This document shows positions 53,914-63,409 of a DNA stretch of 64,000 bases, one piece after another. Every line of letters begins with the position of its first letter. Within the stretch, counting starts at the first letter, position 1. Origin of the DNA: Rhizobium sp. BK313 (GTDB lineage Bacteria > Pseudomonadota > Alphaproteobacteria > Rhizobiales > Rhizobiaceae). The translations under genes and the position numbers were made by a program. The stretch covers positions 992,001 to 1,056,000 of the forward strand of contig NZ_JACHZQ010000001.1 of the NCBI RefSeq assembly GCF_014193655.1, read 5' to 3'. Under the pieces are notes generated by a model. The model searched no databases and was not told where the DNA came from. It saw only the letters and a list, made by a program, of their open reading frames with translations.

Positions 53914-54537
53914 TCAAATTTCGATGATCCCTCGTTTTATTGCCAACGCGACGGCATGCGTTCGATCCTTTGCCGTCAATTTCACGAGGATGCTTTTCAC
54001 ATGCCCCTTCACCGTTTCCTCTGTGATCGAAAGGCACTCACCAACCGCTCTGTTTGAATTTCCGCCCGCAATGAGTTCCAACACACTTACCTCTCGTTGG
54101 GTCAACTGGTCATCGTCAGCGTGCTCCGCCAAGCTTTCAGCAATGTCTGCGGCAATCCGGCGCTGCCCTCTGAAGACGGCATGGATGGTATCTACAAGTT
54201 CACGACGGACGGAACTCTTGAGGAGGTACGCGTGAGCGCCTGCATTCAGCGCTTTGCTCGCGAGTTGTTCAGTGTCGTAGGTGGTGAGGATTATAAATCG
54301 AGACCATGGATGCTTTCGTTTGATAACCTCCAAGGCTTCGAGCCCGGACATCGTTGGCATCTGGAGATCGAGCAAGACTACATCCGGGAGCAATTCGTCA
54401 AATTTGACCGTGGCTTCATCGCCGTCGGATGCTTCGCCCACGATAGATATATCGGGATGACCCGCCAGAAGTGCGGCTAACCCCTCCCTTATCAATGGAT
54501 GATCATCCACTGTCATGACTCTGATCGGTTTTGTCAT
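53914..54537 (-). CDS. NarL/FixJ-type response regulator
   Basis: A 207-residue two-component regulator. The receiver has MTVDDHPLIREGLAALLAGH and DVVLLDLQMPTMSG with the phospho-Asp near residue 55, then the conserved Lys in AYLLKSSVRRELV. A LuxR-type helix-turn-helix fills the C-terminus (LTQREVSVLELIAGGNSNRA, ITEETVKGHVKSILVKLTAK). It follows the large propeller kinase by 11 bases and is its obvious partner. Confidence 0.95.
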   Translation of the reverse strand: MTKPIRVMTVDDHPLIREGLAALLAGHPDISIVGEASDGDEATVKFDELLPDVVLLDLQMPTMSGLEALEVIKRKHPWSRFIILTTYDTEQLASKALNAGAHAYLLKSSVRRELVDTIHAVFRGQRRIAADIAESLAEHADDDQLTQREVSVLELIAGGNSNRAVGECLSITEETVKGHVKSILVKLTAKDRTHAVALAIKRGIIEI

Positions 54538-54548
54538 CAGCGATACTT

Positions 54549-57500
54549 TTACCGTGAAAAGAGTGGACCCTTCTCGTGAGATTTCAACACAAGCTCGATG
54601 GTGGTACCCTGGCCGGAACCGCTCTCAATAATAAGATTCCCGCCTATTTTTGCGGCGCGCTCCTTCATTCCTGCAATACCCCAATGGCCAGCAGAGCCAC
54701 CGCGAATAGCCGGGCCGATGCCCGCGCCGTCGTCCCTGACGCGAATTGAAAGCCCTGAAATGCTGTATTGGATGACGCACTCAATGAGCGTTGCGCCGGA
54801 ATGTTTGAACGCGTTTCTCAGCGCCTCGCCAACAATGCGGTGTGCTTCTTCCCGGATTTTTGGGCTGAGGTCCATGGGGTCGCCTGTAACGTGATGACGA
54901 TATCTCGGGCGAGGGGTCGCGCGGGACTCTGCAGACAAGATTTCACCAATTGACCTGATCGCTTGGCTGAGATCCACATCGGTTAGATTTGCCTCGCGAA
55001 GCGACTGAATAGCATTCCGACCTTCCACAATCGCCTCGTCGCTTCTCTCGAGAATTGAGTCGAGAATGTCAGCCGCCTCTTTGGGCCGAGTTGGAAGCAT
55101 TTGTCGGACAGCCTGCATACGGAAGATCAGACCTTGGAAACTCTGTAACAGGGTGTCGTGAAGCTCCCGTGCAACTCTGTTTCGCTCGTTTATCCGCTCC
55201 TCCAGCCTGATGTTATAATCTGCCGCGACGCTTCTTATGTGGTAGCGATAGGTACTCCCCAATCCCGCCAGCACAAGGGCAGCAGAAACCGTATAGAACC
55301 ACGTGGTCCGCCACCATGGGGGAAGTACTTCGATCTGGAGGCTTGCACCGGGAGAACTCCAGCTTCCGCGTCCCGTTGCTGCCTGAACGATGAGTTCAAA
55401 TTTGCCAGTCGGCAGCGTGGCGTAGCTGATCGAGCGCTGGTCAGCATTTAATGGGTGCCAATTTGAATCGAGACCCGCAAGCCTATATCGATACTTCGTA
55501 CTTTCAGGACTGCGAAAACTTAGCGCGGCGAACGAGACGTTGATGTGGCTGGCATCATACAACAGGACTACGGGTTGGGGTGGTTTCTCCGGATCTACAC
55601 TGGGAACGAACGCTCGCGTTGAATCACCAGCTTGGAGGTCCGTAAAAACCACACTTGGGACGAAGTCGTCATGTTCGATTACTTTGCTTTTTCGAGCAGT
55701 TGCGCCCGCGAATCCGCCAAAATAGAGAACGTCCTGCGCTCCCCGAGCGCACGCGTTCCAACCAGTCAAATCATCACCCGGTAATCCGTCGACGCTCGAA
55801 AAATTCACAAAGCTCTTGTCATGGGCATTCATACTGGAGATGCCGCGATTTGTGCTCATCCAAAGCCGATCCGAGTCTCCCAGGATGCAACTGACCACGT
55901 TGCCGGCCAACCCGTCGCGGCTATAGAAGGCTTCGAACTTGCCTGTCTCTACCTTGAACCTGTTGAGGCCGTTCTGCGTGCCCACCCAGATAGTCCCATT
56001 GTCGATGTAAATGCTGTTGACGGTGTTGTTGCTAAGGCTTGAAGGGTTGCCGGGCTCATGTTTGTAGGTCGTAAAGGCGCTTGTCCGAATGACAAATTTC
56101 ACCAGCCCAGTTGTCGTTCCAAGCCACAGGTCACCGTTGTTATCGGGAACGATTGAAAAATAGGTCTCGGCGCTTGCGGAGGGGTCGCGCTTGAATGTCG
56201 TAAAGCGCGAGCTTTCCCGATCGAATTTCTGCAATCCGTTCCAGGTTGTCAGCCAGAACGTGCCCGAAGGATCGATGTATATCCTGGTTACAACGTCGCT
56301 GCTGAGCCAATCGGTACGAGCTGGAGCATAGCGGTAGGAAGTAAAGTGTCCGGTTGATCTGTCATAGGAAATGAGCCCAACGCCAAGCGTGCCGATCCAG
56401 ATTATTCCCGACGAGTCCTCCGTGATCGCCAACACCTCCGTCGAGGTATTTGCTCCCGCGGGATTGAAAACCTCTAACCGCTTTCCATCGGCAGATATGC
56501 GGTTCAGCGCTCCGCCGGCTCCCAGCCACACGTCACCTTTGCTGTCCTCGAACACGGTGTTGACCAAGCTCTCACCCAGCTTGTCGACATGTCCCGGAAA
56601 CGGCCATAGCCTACGAAATGGCGAAGGGTTTCGCGGAAACATATTCGGCGGACTAGCGTGCAACCCCGTCCAGATGTTTCCCTCGTTATCCTCGAACACG
56701 GCGATTGCACGATTTTCGGCCAGGCTCTGAGGGTCGGTAGGGTCGTTTTGGTAACTGTCGAATTGGAAGTTGTCCCGATCGAATCTCAGTAAGCCAGATC
56801 CCATTGTGGCGAACCATATGTCACCATTTGTGGTTTCGAGAATGTCGTAAACGCCGGAAAGGCTTCCATCAGAAGTCGAGCTACTAAACGAGTATCTCGT
56901 AAGCTGGTTTAACTTTCGGTCGTAAGTTGCAAAACCACTTCCAGAACCGAAGGCTATCCAGAATGTGCCATGAGCATCCTCATGAAACTTGAACTCTCGT
57001 ACTTCCTGACGGAGTGGGATTCGGATTGACACTTGCCCCGTCAAGGGGTCGAAGGCTTCCAGTCCTGCACCATTTGCAACCCAGAACAATCCGGTGCTGT
57101 CTTCTCCTGTTGACTTGATATCGTTGCTCGACAACCCATCAGGATTTGCAGGGTCGCTACCAAACCGCTTGGTCTCTCCCGTCACCGGATCTAGCTGGTA
57201 AAGCCCCTGGCTCGTCGATAACCAGAGATGGTTTGATTTGTCCTGGCTGATGTGAATGACGGTGGGGTTGCTTTTATCAACCTGATAGTGGCGAAACTTT
57301 CCAGTGGCACTGTCGAAAGCATCAAGAAACTGGTCGCTGCCGACCCAGATCGTCCCCGACCTGTCTTTGAACAGTGCGTAGATGAAGGTGCCGCTTAAGC
57401 TATCTAGGTCCTCTGCGACATGTTTGAACACTTGAAACCCATACCCATCGTAACGATTGACGCCGTGTTGGGTGCCGAACCACAGGTATCCTTGATTATC

Positions 57501-57803
57501 CTGTACGATTTGGGAAACGCGCGTTTGTGAGAGCCCCTGAGATAGGGAAATCCTACGGAACCTGATATCCGTTTTGCTTTCCACGTGAACCTGGACGATC
57601 TCGGTTGCAATTGTTGCAACCTTGACGCCACTGGCTGCCGCGGGGCCGCCGATGGCTCCGAGCCAGCCAAGGCAAATCATAGTGGTCGCGAGTGCAAGGC
57701 GGGCCACCAGTGTCGCGCTCAGTAGTCGGCACTCATCCGCACTGCGTGTCACCGTGACTCCTTGCTCAGCTACCCAAGGGCATCCGCTTAGGCTTCGGAC
57801 CAT
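54549..57803 (-). CDS. two-component regulator-propeller histidine kinase
   Basis: A 1084-residue sensor. An N-terminal membrane or signal segment (ATLVARLALATTMICLGWLG) precedes a periplasmic region of 7-bladed propeller repeats (QGYLWFGTQHGVNRYDGYGF; GTIWVGSDQFLDAFDSATGK; NGDLWLGTTTGLVKFVIRTS and others), a Y_Y_Y-type domain (about 745-810), a membrane helix near 825-845, and a HisKA_3 dimerisation box (ARELHDTLLQSFQGLIFRMQ, phospho-His near residue 881) with ATPase motif GIAGMKERAAKIGGN. Such sensors often respond to carbohydrates in Bacteroidetes; the ligand here is unknown. Confidence 0.94.
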   Translation of the reverse strand: MVRSLSGCPWVAEQGVTVTRSADECRLLSATLVARLALATTMICLGWLGAIGGPAAASGVKVATIATEIVQVHVESKTDIRFRRISLSQGLSQTRVSQIVQDNQGYLWFGTQHGVNRYDGYGFQVFKHVAEDLDSLSGTFIYALFKDRSGTIWVGSDQFLDAFDSATGKFRHYQVDKSNPTVIHISQDKSNHLWLSTSQGLYQLDPVTGETKRFGSDPANPDGLSSNDIKSTGEDSTGLFWVANGAGLEAFDPLTGQVSIRIPLRQEVREFKFHEDAHGTFWIAFGSGSGFATYDRKLNQLTRYSFSSSTSDGSLSGVYDILETTNGDIWFATMGSGLLRFDRDNFQFDSYQNDPTDPQSLAENRAIAVFEDNEGNIWTGLHASPPNMFPRNPSPFRRLWPFPGHVDKLGESLVNTVFEDSKGDVWLGAGGALNRISADGKRLEVFNPAGANTSTEVLAITEDSSGIIWIGTLGVGLISYDRSTGHFTSYRYAPARTDWLSSDVVTRIYIDPSGTFWLTTWNGLQKFDRESSRFTTFKRDPSASAETYFSIVPDNNGDLWLGTTTGLVKFVIRTSAFTTYKHEPGNPSSLSNNTVNSIYIDNGTIWVGTQNGLNRFKVETGKFEAFYSRDGLAGNVVSCILGDSDRLWMSTNRGISSMNAHDKSFVNFSSVDGLPGDDLTGWNACARGAQDVLYFGGFAGATARKSKVIEHDDFVPSVVFTDLQAGDSTRAFVPSVDPEKPPQPVVLLYDASHINVSFAALSFRSPESTKYRYRLAGLDSNWHPLNADQRSISYATLPTGKFELIVQAATGRGSWSSPGASLQIEVLPPWWRTTWFYTVSAALVLAGLGSTYRYHIRSVAADYNIRLEERINERNRVARELHDTLLQSFQGLIFRMQAVRQMLPTRPKEAADILDSILERSDEAIVEGRNAIQSLREANLTDVDLSQAIRSIGEILSAESRATPRPRYRHHVTGDPMDLSPKIREEAHRIVGEALRNAFKHSGATLIECVIQYSISGLSIRVRDDGAGIGPAIRGGSAGHWGIAGMKERAAKIGGNLIIESGSGQGTTIELVLKSHEKGPLFSR

Positions 57804-58163
57804 GCAACGTAGGAGGCTGCTTTTAGGCAGCAGGATACAGCGTTTAACGTTGATTTACGAGTTGTCACACGCACCGTTCTTCTCATTTTGGCAGGATCAA
57901 GAGCGAAAGAGGCCGCGGGGGGCGGGGGCGTCAGTGAAGATGATGACAGTGCACCTGAGTATCCAATGGTCGGGTAGTCTGCTTCTGGGAGCGCGGGCTG
58001 AGATGCCTGTTTTGCTTCCGTGCTGCGCTGCGAATTGCTCGTTCCTCGCTGCAACCAAAGAGGTCGTTATAGGAACCGCGATGGCGATCTCGATCCCAGC
58101 GCAAGCGATCGCCGGGATGTCATTGCCTGAAACATGCTGAGCGCAGACACGAGGGAGAGAGAC
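57804..58163. other. 360 bases without a gene
   Basis: Divergent region upstream of the propeller kinase and the broken SDR gene. Frames across it are not protein-like. Confidence 0.5.
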
Positions 58164-58831
58164 ATGCCCGAGAATGCAAACAAGGTTGCCATCGTCACCG
58201 GCGCCTCACGCGGCATAGGTGCTGCCATCGCCGAGCGGCTTGCGTCCGACGGTTTCACTGTCGTCATCAACTAGTCCGGCAATGCGGCTCCTGCCGAAGA
58301 GCTTGCACGGAAGATCGAGCAGAAGGGCGGCAAGGCGCTGACCTCCAAGGCCGACGTCAGCGACGCGGAAGCAGTTCGCCGCATGTTCGATGCAGCCGAG
58401 GCTGCATTCGGGGGCGTCGATGTCCTCATCAACAATGCAGGCATCATGACGCGCTTCGGAACTCACCCGCTGGGGGATCGAGACCTCGATGATCGTTCCC
58501 GGCGCCTTCACCAAGGGCACGAACCATTTTGCGCATTCCGGCTCTCCCGCCGACAAGGATCGGGCGGCCGAATATGACCAGGGGCCCTATGCCGGCGTCC
58601 CGGATCAGGCGCTGAAGGGCCTTGCCACCCTCGAACCTGCCGATGCCGGAAGCGTCGCCGTCACCATTGTCGACGTGATCGGCACCCTTCGGCACAAGGC
58701 CGTTCTGCGTCCACATCGACCCGTCTGAGGACGGCGCCGAGATCGTCAACGGCGTCGCCGACCGTGCCCGCGCCGAGATGTTCCGCCGCATCGGGCTTGA
58801 AGATCTGCTGACGCCGCGGTTCAACGCGTAA
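58164..58831 (+). pseudogene. chimeric, broken short-chain dehydrogenase
   Basis: GAGGGAGAGA precedes the ATG at 58164. The first part, NANKVAIVTGASRGIGAAIA, then a TAG, SGNAAPAEELARKIEQKGGK and DVLINNAGIMTRFG, is the N-terminal half of a FabG-like SDR. It then jumps to GIETSMIVPGAFTKGTNHFA and, through a frameshift, PSEDGAEIVNGVADRARAEM, the C-terminal half of a different, longer SDR subgroup. The catalytic YxxxK region is deleted. It looks like recombination between two neighbouring SDR genes followed by decay. Confidence 0.85.
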
Positions 58832-58943
58832 AGCCCTTCGCCCAAGGGGATACCGTCGCATCAAATCGCCGCTCCGGGACGTCGGGGCGGCGATATTGAG
58901 AGTATCGTCAGGCATGGCAATTCTCGTGCTATCGCAAGGCCCG

Positions 58944-60215
58944 TCAGACGCGCGCCGCTTCTGATAGTGCAAGCTCTTCATCCGCCAGAGTGTCTGCGGG
59001 GATTGGTAGAGGGGCGGTTTCGGACTTGGCTTCCACCGGGTTCTTTCCGGCAGAAATCAGCGGAGAGACGGCGAAGGACAGTAGCAGATTGACCGCTGCG
59101 ACAGCCAGTAGACCGGGCAGAAGCGCCGCACTGCCCAAGTGCTCAATGACCAGCCCCGCCGCCAGCGGCGTTGCGGCTTGGCCAATCAATGGTGGTCTTG
59201 CGAGCCTGCCCATGACGGTTGCGTATTCATTCTGGCCATACAATGCCAACGGAAGCGTGCCTCGAACGATCGTACGCATTCCGTTACCCGCGCCGTAGAG
59301 GATGATTGCCAGCCACGCAAAGCTCGGCGCCAAAGCGAGGACCAGCAGGCCGACGAGAGCGCAGACAGCAGAAGCCAGATGGCTCCAATAGGGGTGGGCG
59401 CGTTTTCCAAAGACGCCTTCCAAACCCCGTGCGATAACTTGTGCTGGACCAATCAGCGCTCCAAGCGCGACAGCATGCTCGGTGCTAATGCCCCGCTGCT
59501 CCAGGAGCATCAGAAGCTCGACGGACACCGCCGTCATGATCATGGACGCAACAGTAAATGATGCGGCAAGGCGGTAGAGACCTTTGGGTGTTGTGGCAGT
59601 TGCGGGCTTCTCGGGAAAAGAATCTGCTGTTTCGGTCGTCTCGACGTGAGAGGGGATTGCCCAAGCGAAGATGGGAACAACCACTAGAATTGCGACCGCG
59701 GCGTAGGCAAGGCACGTCCCCCTCCAGCCGATGGCCTGAACGAGAGCATTGCTTGCTGGCCAGCACAGCGTAATGGCGAAGCCTGCGATCAGGGTAATGT
59801 GGGTCAAGGCGCCCCGGGCGTCCTTACCATATGCCTGTCCGACTGTAGAAAAGAGCGGATCGTACAAGGAGGCGGCCATGCCGGCTCCAATAACGGCCCA
59901 ACCCAGGAGGAAGATCGGAAGCGAATAGGCGCCTGCAACGATCACCAGGCCGATGGCCAGGATGATCGATCCGGCGATCAGAACCGGCTTCCCGCCATCT
60001 CGCCGGATCAAACGCCCAACGAACGGAGCGGGCAAACCTGAAAAAAGTATCGCGATCGAGAGCGCGCCGACGACCCAGGCATTCGACCAGTGTGTTGATG
60101 TGGCGACCGGGTTTGCGATGACGGCCATGAGGAAGTAAGACCCTCCCCATAGCAGGATCTGGGTTACACCAAGCGCAGCGTTGTGCACAAAGGTGGGTTT
60201 GTGTGCTGAAGTCAT
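58944..60215 (-). CDS. MFS transporter
   Basis: A 423-residue carrier with about 12 membrane segments, beginning NAALGVTQILLWGGSYFLMA and including GGKPVLIAGSIILAIGLVIV, AASLYDPLFSTVGQAYG and LYGAGNGMRTIVRGTLPLAL. This resembles the group of MFS carriers that lie beside LysR regulators. The substrate is unknown. The start at 60215 (MTSAHKPTFVHN) was chosen because the longer frame upstream has no protein character; its ribosome site is weak. Confidence 0.88.
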   Translation of the reverse strand: MTSAHKPTFVHNAALGVTQILLWGGSYFLMAVIANPVATSTHWSNAWVVGALSIAILFSGLPAPFVGRLIRRDGGKPVLIAGSIILAIGLVIVAGAYSLPIFLLGWAVIGAGMAASLYDPLFSTVGQAYGKDARGALTHITLIAGFAITLCWPASNALVQAIGWRGTCLAYAAVAILVVVPIFAWAIPSHVETTETADSFPEKPATATTPKGLYRLAASFTVASMIMTAVSVELLMLLEQRGISTEHAVALGALIGPAQVIARGLEGVFGKRAHPYWSHLASAVCALVGLLVLALAPSFAWLAIILYGAGNGMRTIVRGTLPLALYGQNEYATVMGRLARPPLIGQAATPLAAGLVIEHLGSAALLPGLLAVAAVNLLLSFAVSPLISAGKNPVEAKSETAPLPIPADTLADEELALSEAARV

Positions 60216-60331
60216 GATGGTAGTCCGTTCGTTTTTCGGGAGAGTAGCCGCGTCCCTCCTGCCGTTTGGCATGGCCAGTCTGGAGCGCTTAGATAGCTGA
60301 GCCTGTGGTTTCCGATGATCGCGGTGGAGTC

Positions 60332-60475
60332 CTAGATTACCGCGATCATGATGACGGCAGCCACGATGCTGAGTGCGATGTCGGCACCGAGACATGCCAT
60401 CGGCTTGCAGAGGAATAGAAGCCGTTCCTGCGCATAGCGCGGCCAGACTTCGTCGTGCACGTGTCGGGATTCCAT
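60332..60475 (-). CDS. 47-residue membrane protein
   Basis: MESRHVHDEVWPRYAQERLL followed by FLCKPMACLGADIALSIVA and AVIMIAVI. It has a charged start and one or two short hydrophobic helices. AGGA lies 6 bases before the ATG. It sits between the MFS gene and the LysR gene and is transcribed with the MFS direction; function unknown. Confidence 0.5.
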   Translation of the reverse strand: MESRHVHDEVWPRYAQERLLFLCKPMACLGADIALSIVAAVIMIAVI

Positions 60476-60662
60476 ATTTTTTCCTGAGGTTCGTGTGGTG
60501 GATCGCGCCGCCGCTGTAGAGGGTCCGCGCTACGGATAGATGCGGAATACTGGCAAGCCGAGCGTCAGCACCGAGCTTTTCAACTGAACACACATTTGGA
60601 GATTGCTATGAAGAAGACAAACGAATAATATTAATTTCATCTAGTTGAAAGGCTACTTGATT

Positions 60663-61574
60663 ATGAACGTTCCCGACCTGGATCCGGATCTGCTGAGAGC
60701 CTTCGTGGCGGTCGCAGAGACCGGCAGCTTCACCGCCGCCGCCGAGGTCGTTGGCCGCTCGCAATCGGCCGTGAGCCAGAAAGTATTGCGGCTCGAAGAT
60801 ATCCTGCAGATGCGCGTCTTCGACAGAAATAGCCGCTCGCTGAGCCTGACGCGCGACGGCGAGCGGCTTCTAACAGCGGGAAGGCGGCTACTCATCCAAT
60901 ATGAGAGTTTCATGCGGGAACTGCGGGATCCCCCCAAGACCGCCACCCTCAGGCTCGGCATCTCCGAGAACCTCGTCCAAACGCAACTGCCCCGGTTGCT
61001 TTCCCGCTTCAGCGACCTCTATCCCGACGTGCAACTTGAGTTGACGACGACCGCAAGCGAGGACCTGCTTGCCGAATATGAAGCCGGCCACCTAGACGTC
61101 GTCATCGCCAAGACGCGGAAAGGTGGTTCTCCTCGCCCGGGCCGTGTCATCTGGCGCGAGCCGCTGGTCTGGCTAGCAGGCCCCGATTATCGCGCCGACG
61201 ATCGCCGACCGACCCGATTGGTCATGATGCGGCCGCCCTGCATCTATCGCGCCGTCATGACAGAGGCGCTGGATACGATCGGGCGTGAATGGGTGACGGC
61301 GTGCACGACAAGCAACCTGCTAGGCATTCAGGCATCCGTGCTCGGTGGACTCGGCGTCACTGTTCTCGGCAAGTCCTTCGCCCAGAACGGACTGCAGATA
61401 GTACCGCCCTCCGAGCACTGGCCATCGCTGCCGACGGCCGAAGTCTCCGTGATCGGCGAGAAGCCGGAAACGCAGCACATCGTCCAGCCGCTAGTGGCTC
61501 TCCTCAGCGAGACACTACAGGAAAGTGGCAGCCTGACGCTCGACACACCTCTGTTCGCTGCCAATCAACGCTGA
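60663..61574 (+). CDS. LysR-family transcriptional regulator
   Basis: A 303-residue regulator. The helix-turn-helix is at the N-terminus (LLRAFVAVAETGSFTAAAEV, GRSQSAVSQKVLRLEDIL), followed by the effector-binding domain (LRLGISENLVQTQLPRLLSR, GHLDVVIAKTRKG). The start at 60663 fits the family length; 60645 is possible. It is divergent from the MFS gene at 60215, whose expression it may control, and precedes the lactonase by about 390 bases in the same direction. Confidence 0.93.
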   Translation: MNVPDLDPDLLRAFVAVAETGSFTAAAEVVGRSQSAVSQKVLRLEDILQMRVFDRNSRSLSLTRDGERLLTAGRRLLIQYESFMRELRDPPKTATLRLGISENLVQTQLPRLLSRFSDLYPDVQLELTTTASEDLLAEYEAGHLDVVIAKTRKGGSPRPGRVIWREPLVWLAGPDYRADDRRPTRLVMMRPPCIYRAVMTEALDTIGREWVTACTTSNLLGIQASVLGGLGVTVLGKSFAQNGLQIVPPSEHWPSLPTAEVSVIGEKPETQHIVQPLVALLSETLQESGSLTLDTPLFAANQR

Positions 61575-61666
61575 GACTCGTGTGGGGTCTGCGAGCCGCG
61601 CATCGGTGCGGATCGTAATGGAGTTCGGGTGCCCGCGGCCAGAATGACGGCATGTGCGTTCTTCAT
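61565..61666 (-). pseudogene. 5' scrap of a sugar-nucleotidyltransferase-like gene
   Basis: The minus strand reads MKNAHAVILAAGTRTPLRSA, then stops 14 codons later inside the LysR end. AVILAAG..T.LRS is the usual start of NTP-transferase-fold enzymes, but nothing else of such a protein is present. Confidence 0.3.
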
Positions 61667-61966
61667 TGTCTCTTTAACGCTTAACGCGGCCGCTGCGATC
61701 TATTAGCATTTCAGCTAGCATCGATCGCTATTATTCGTTTGTCATTTTGATCCGTCGGTTCACTATGAACCTGTCAGGATAATTGGGGGACGGGATACCG
61801 GCTACGACCGCAGGCCCGCCCCCTCTACAACATCCGATCACACCACGTGCAACGACGCCCTGCCGATCCCGTCACGGATTGCGGGCTGAAGGCGCTGGCG
61901 TTCAAAACGCCAAATGGCGGCCAATGGCCAAGCGAAGCCAACAACAATTCAACAACGGAGTTCACC

Positions 61967-62758
61967 ATGTCCGATATTCGTCTCTACATGCTGCAGACCG
62001 GATCAGTGCAGTGCAAAGTGCACAATATCAAAATGAACCAGGGAGATGGGGCTCCATATGAGATCCCGGTTCCGTTCTACGTACTCAAGCATCCCAAGGG
62101 CAACATGATAATCGACGGAGGCACTGCGATCGAGGCCGCGACAGATCCTCGCGGCTATTGGGGCGCAGCGGCCGACGTCTACCATCCGGTCATGGCACCA
62201 GATGAGGGATGCGTTGCCCAGCTTCGAAAAATCGGACTGGAGCCGGAGGACATTCGCTACGTCATGCAGTCCCACCTGCATATCGATCACTCCGGGTCGG
62301 TTGGTCGCTTTCCGAATGCAACACATGTCGTTCAACGAGCTGAATACGAATATGCGTTCACACCGGACTGGTACGCAGCCCCCGGGTACTGTCGCAATGA
62401 TTTTGACCGCCCAGGACTTAAGTGGCAGTTCCTGGACGGCGACCATACAGATCGCCTGGACTTTTACGGCGACGGTAGCTTGATCGTCCTTTTCACACCT
62501 GGGCATTCGCCAGGACACCAGTCTTTTCTTGTCAACCTCGCCACTGCCGGGCCCTTCCTTCTTACCGTCGACGCGGCATATACACTGGACCATTGGAACG
62601 AGAAGGCACTTCCAGGCTTTCTTTCGTCCGCAGTTGACACCGTGAGATCGGTGCAAAAACTGCACGCCATTGCGAACCAGACAGGCGCGCAGGTCGTCAC
62701 AGGGCATGATCCAGACGCATGGCCGACGTTCAAAACAGCGCCTCAGTGGTACGAATAA
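61967..62758 (+). CDS. N-acyl-homoserine-lactonase-like metallohydrolase (AttM/AiiB type)
   Basis: A 263-residue metallo-beta-lactamase-fold enzyme. The dinuclear zinc motif is SHLHIDHSGSVG near residues 102-113; further ligands lie in FTPGHSPGHQSF, LLTVDAAYTLDHW and VVTGHDPDAW. The opening (MSDIRLYMLQTGSVQCKVHN) and length are those of Agrobacterium AttM/BlcC and AiiB, which open the lactone ring of acyl-homoserine lactones or gamma-butyrolactone. GGAG lies 6 bases before the ATG at 61967. No signal peptide. Confidence 0.9.
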   Translation: MSDIRLYMLQTGSVQCKVHNIKMNQGDGAPYEIPVPFYVLKHPKGNMIIDGGTAIEAATDPRGYWGAAADVYHPVMAPDEGCVAQLRKIGLEPEDIRYVMQSHLHIDHSGSVGRFPNATHVVQRAEYEYAFTPDWYAAPGYCRNDFDRPGLKWQFLDGDHTDRLDFYGDGSLIVLFTPGHSPGHQSFLVNLATAGPFLLTVDAAYTLDHWNEKALPGFLSSAVDTVRSVQKLHAIANQTGAQVVTGHDPDAWPTFKTAPQWYE

Positions 62759-62995
62759 AAACCCCGACGTCCCCTTGCTGGGTAGCTTCCGACGTAGGAA
62801 CTGCAGAAGGCGGGGCCAAAATAAACGTATAGAACAATTTTTCAGTCAATCCTCCGCTGTCCACCATGCGCGCTTCGGGAAGGAGACCCGAAGGCGGCGG
62901 AGGATGGTGGCCTTGCGATCATTCTTAGAGCCAACACCAGTTTTCCTGGTCCTGGCAAGATTGTGGCGGAGGCGGTCGTTGCGTCTGCCATCGTA

Positions 62996-63376
62996 TTACG
63001 TTCCGGATCGGTTACGGAGAATAATAAGCTGGACGATCTTGTCGCTCGCTACCGAAAAATAAAAGGTGAGAACGAGCGGATCAGGAAGGCCGCGCTTGTC
63101 GAAATTGCCGTCGACGTTCGCAGTCAATATCAAGTGGCCATGGTGTTTCCTGGTATGGACCACGCACATAGACAGGCCATCACCGATGATGTCGCGCGCG
63201 GCCCAACCTTCGATCTCCCCTCTGCCCCAATAATCCTGGAGCTGATCGTTGACGAGCGCGTCGTCCGCAAAAGCGTCAACCAGGCCGTTCAGATCGCGTC
63301 GATTGGTCGCTTCGACGAACGCCCCGACCGGTCTTGGATGAGCTATCGAGGATGAAGGATCGTTAAAAGGGGTCAT
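62996..63376 (-). CDS. SnoaL-like (NTF2-fold) protein
   Basis: A 126-residue protein with the pattern of the nuclear-transport-factor-2-like fold: VGAFVEATNRRDLNGLVDAF, ADDALVNDQLQDYWGRGEIE, then strands HGHLILTANVDGN and VLTFYFSVASDKIVQLII. Members bind small hydrophobic ligands or act as isomerases and hydratases. No partner gene gives a clue to the ligand. Confidence 0.82.
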   Translation of the reverse strand: MTPFNDPSSSIAHPRPVGAFVEATNRRDLNGLVDAFADDALVNDQLQDYWGRGEIEGWAARDIIGDGLSMCVVHTRKHHGHLILTANVDGNFDKRGLPDPLVLTFYFSVASDKIVQLIILRNRSGT

Positions 63377-63409
63377 ATGGCACCGAACGCTAGGCGGCGC
63401 GGCCGCAGG

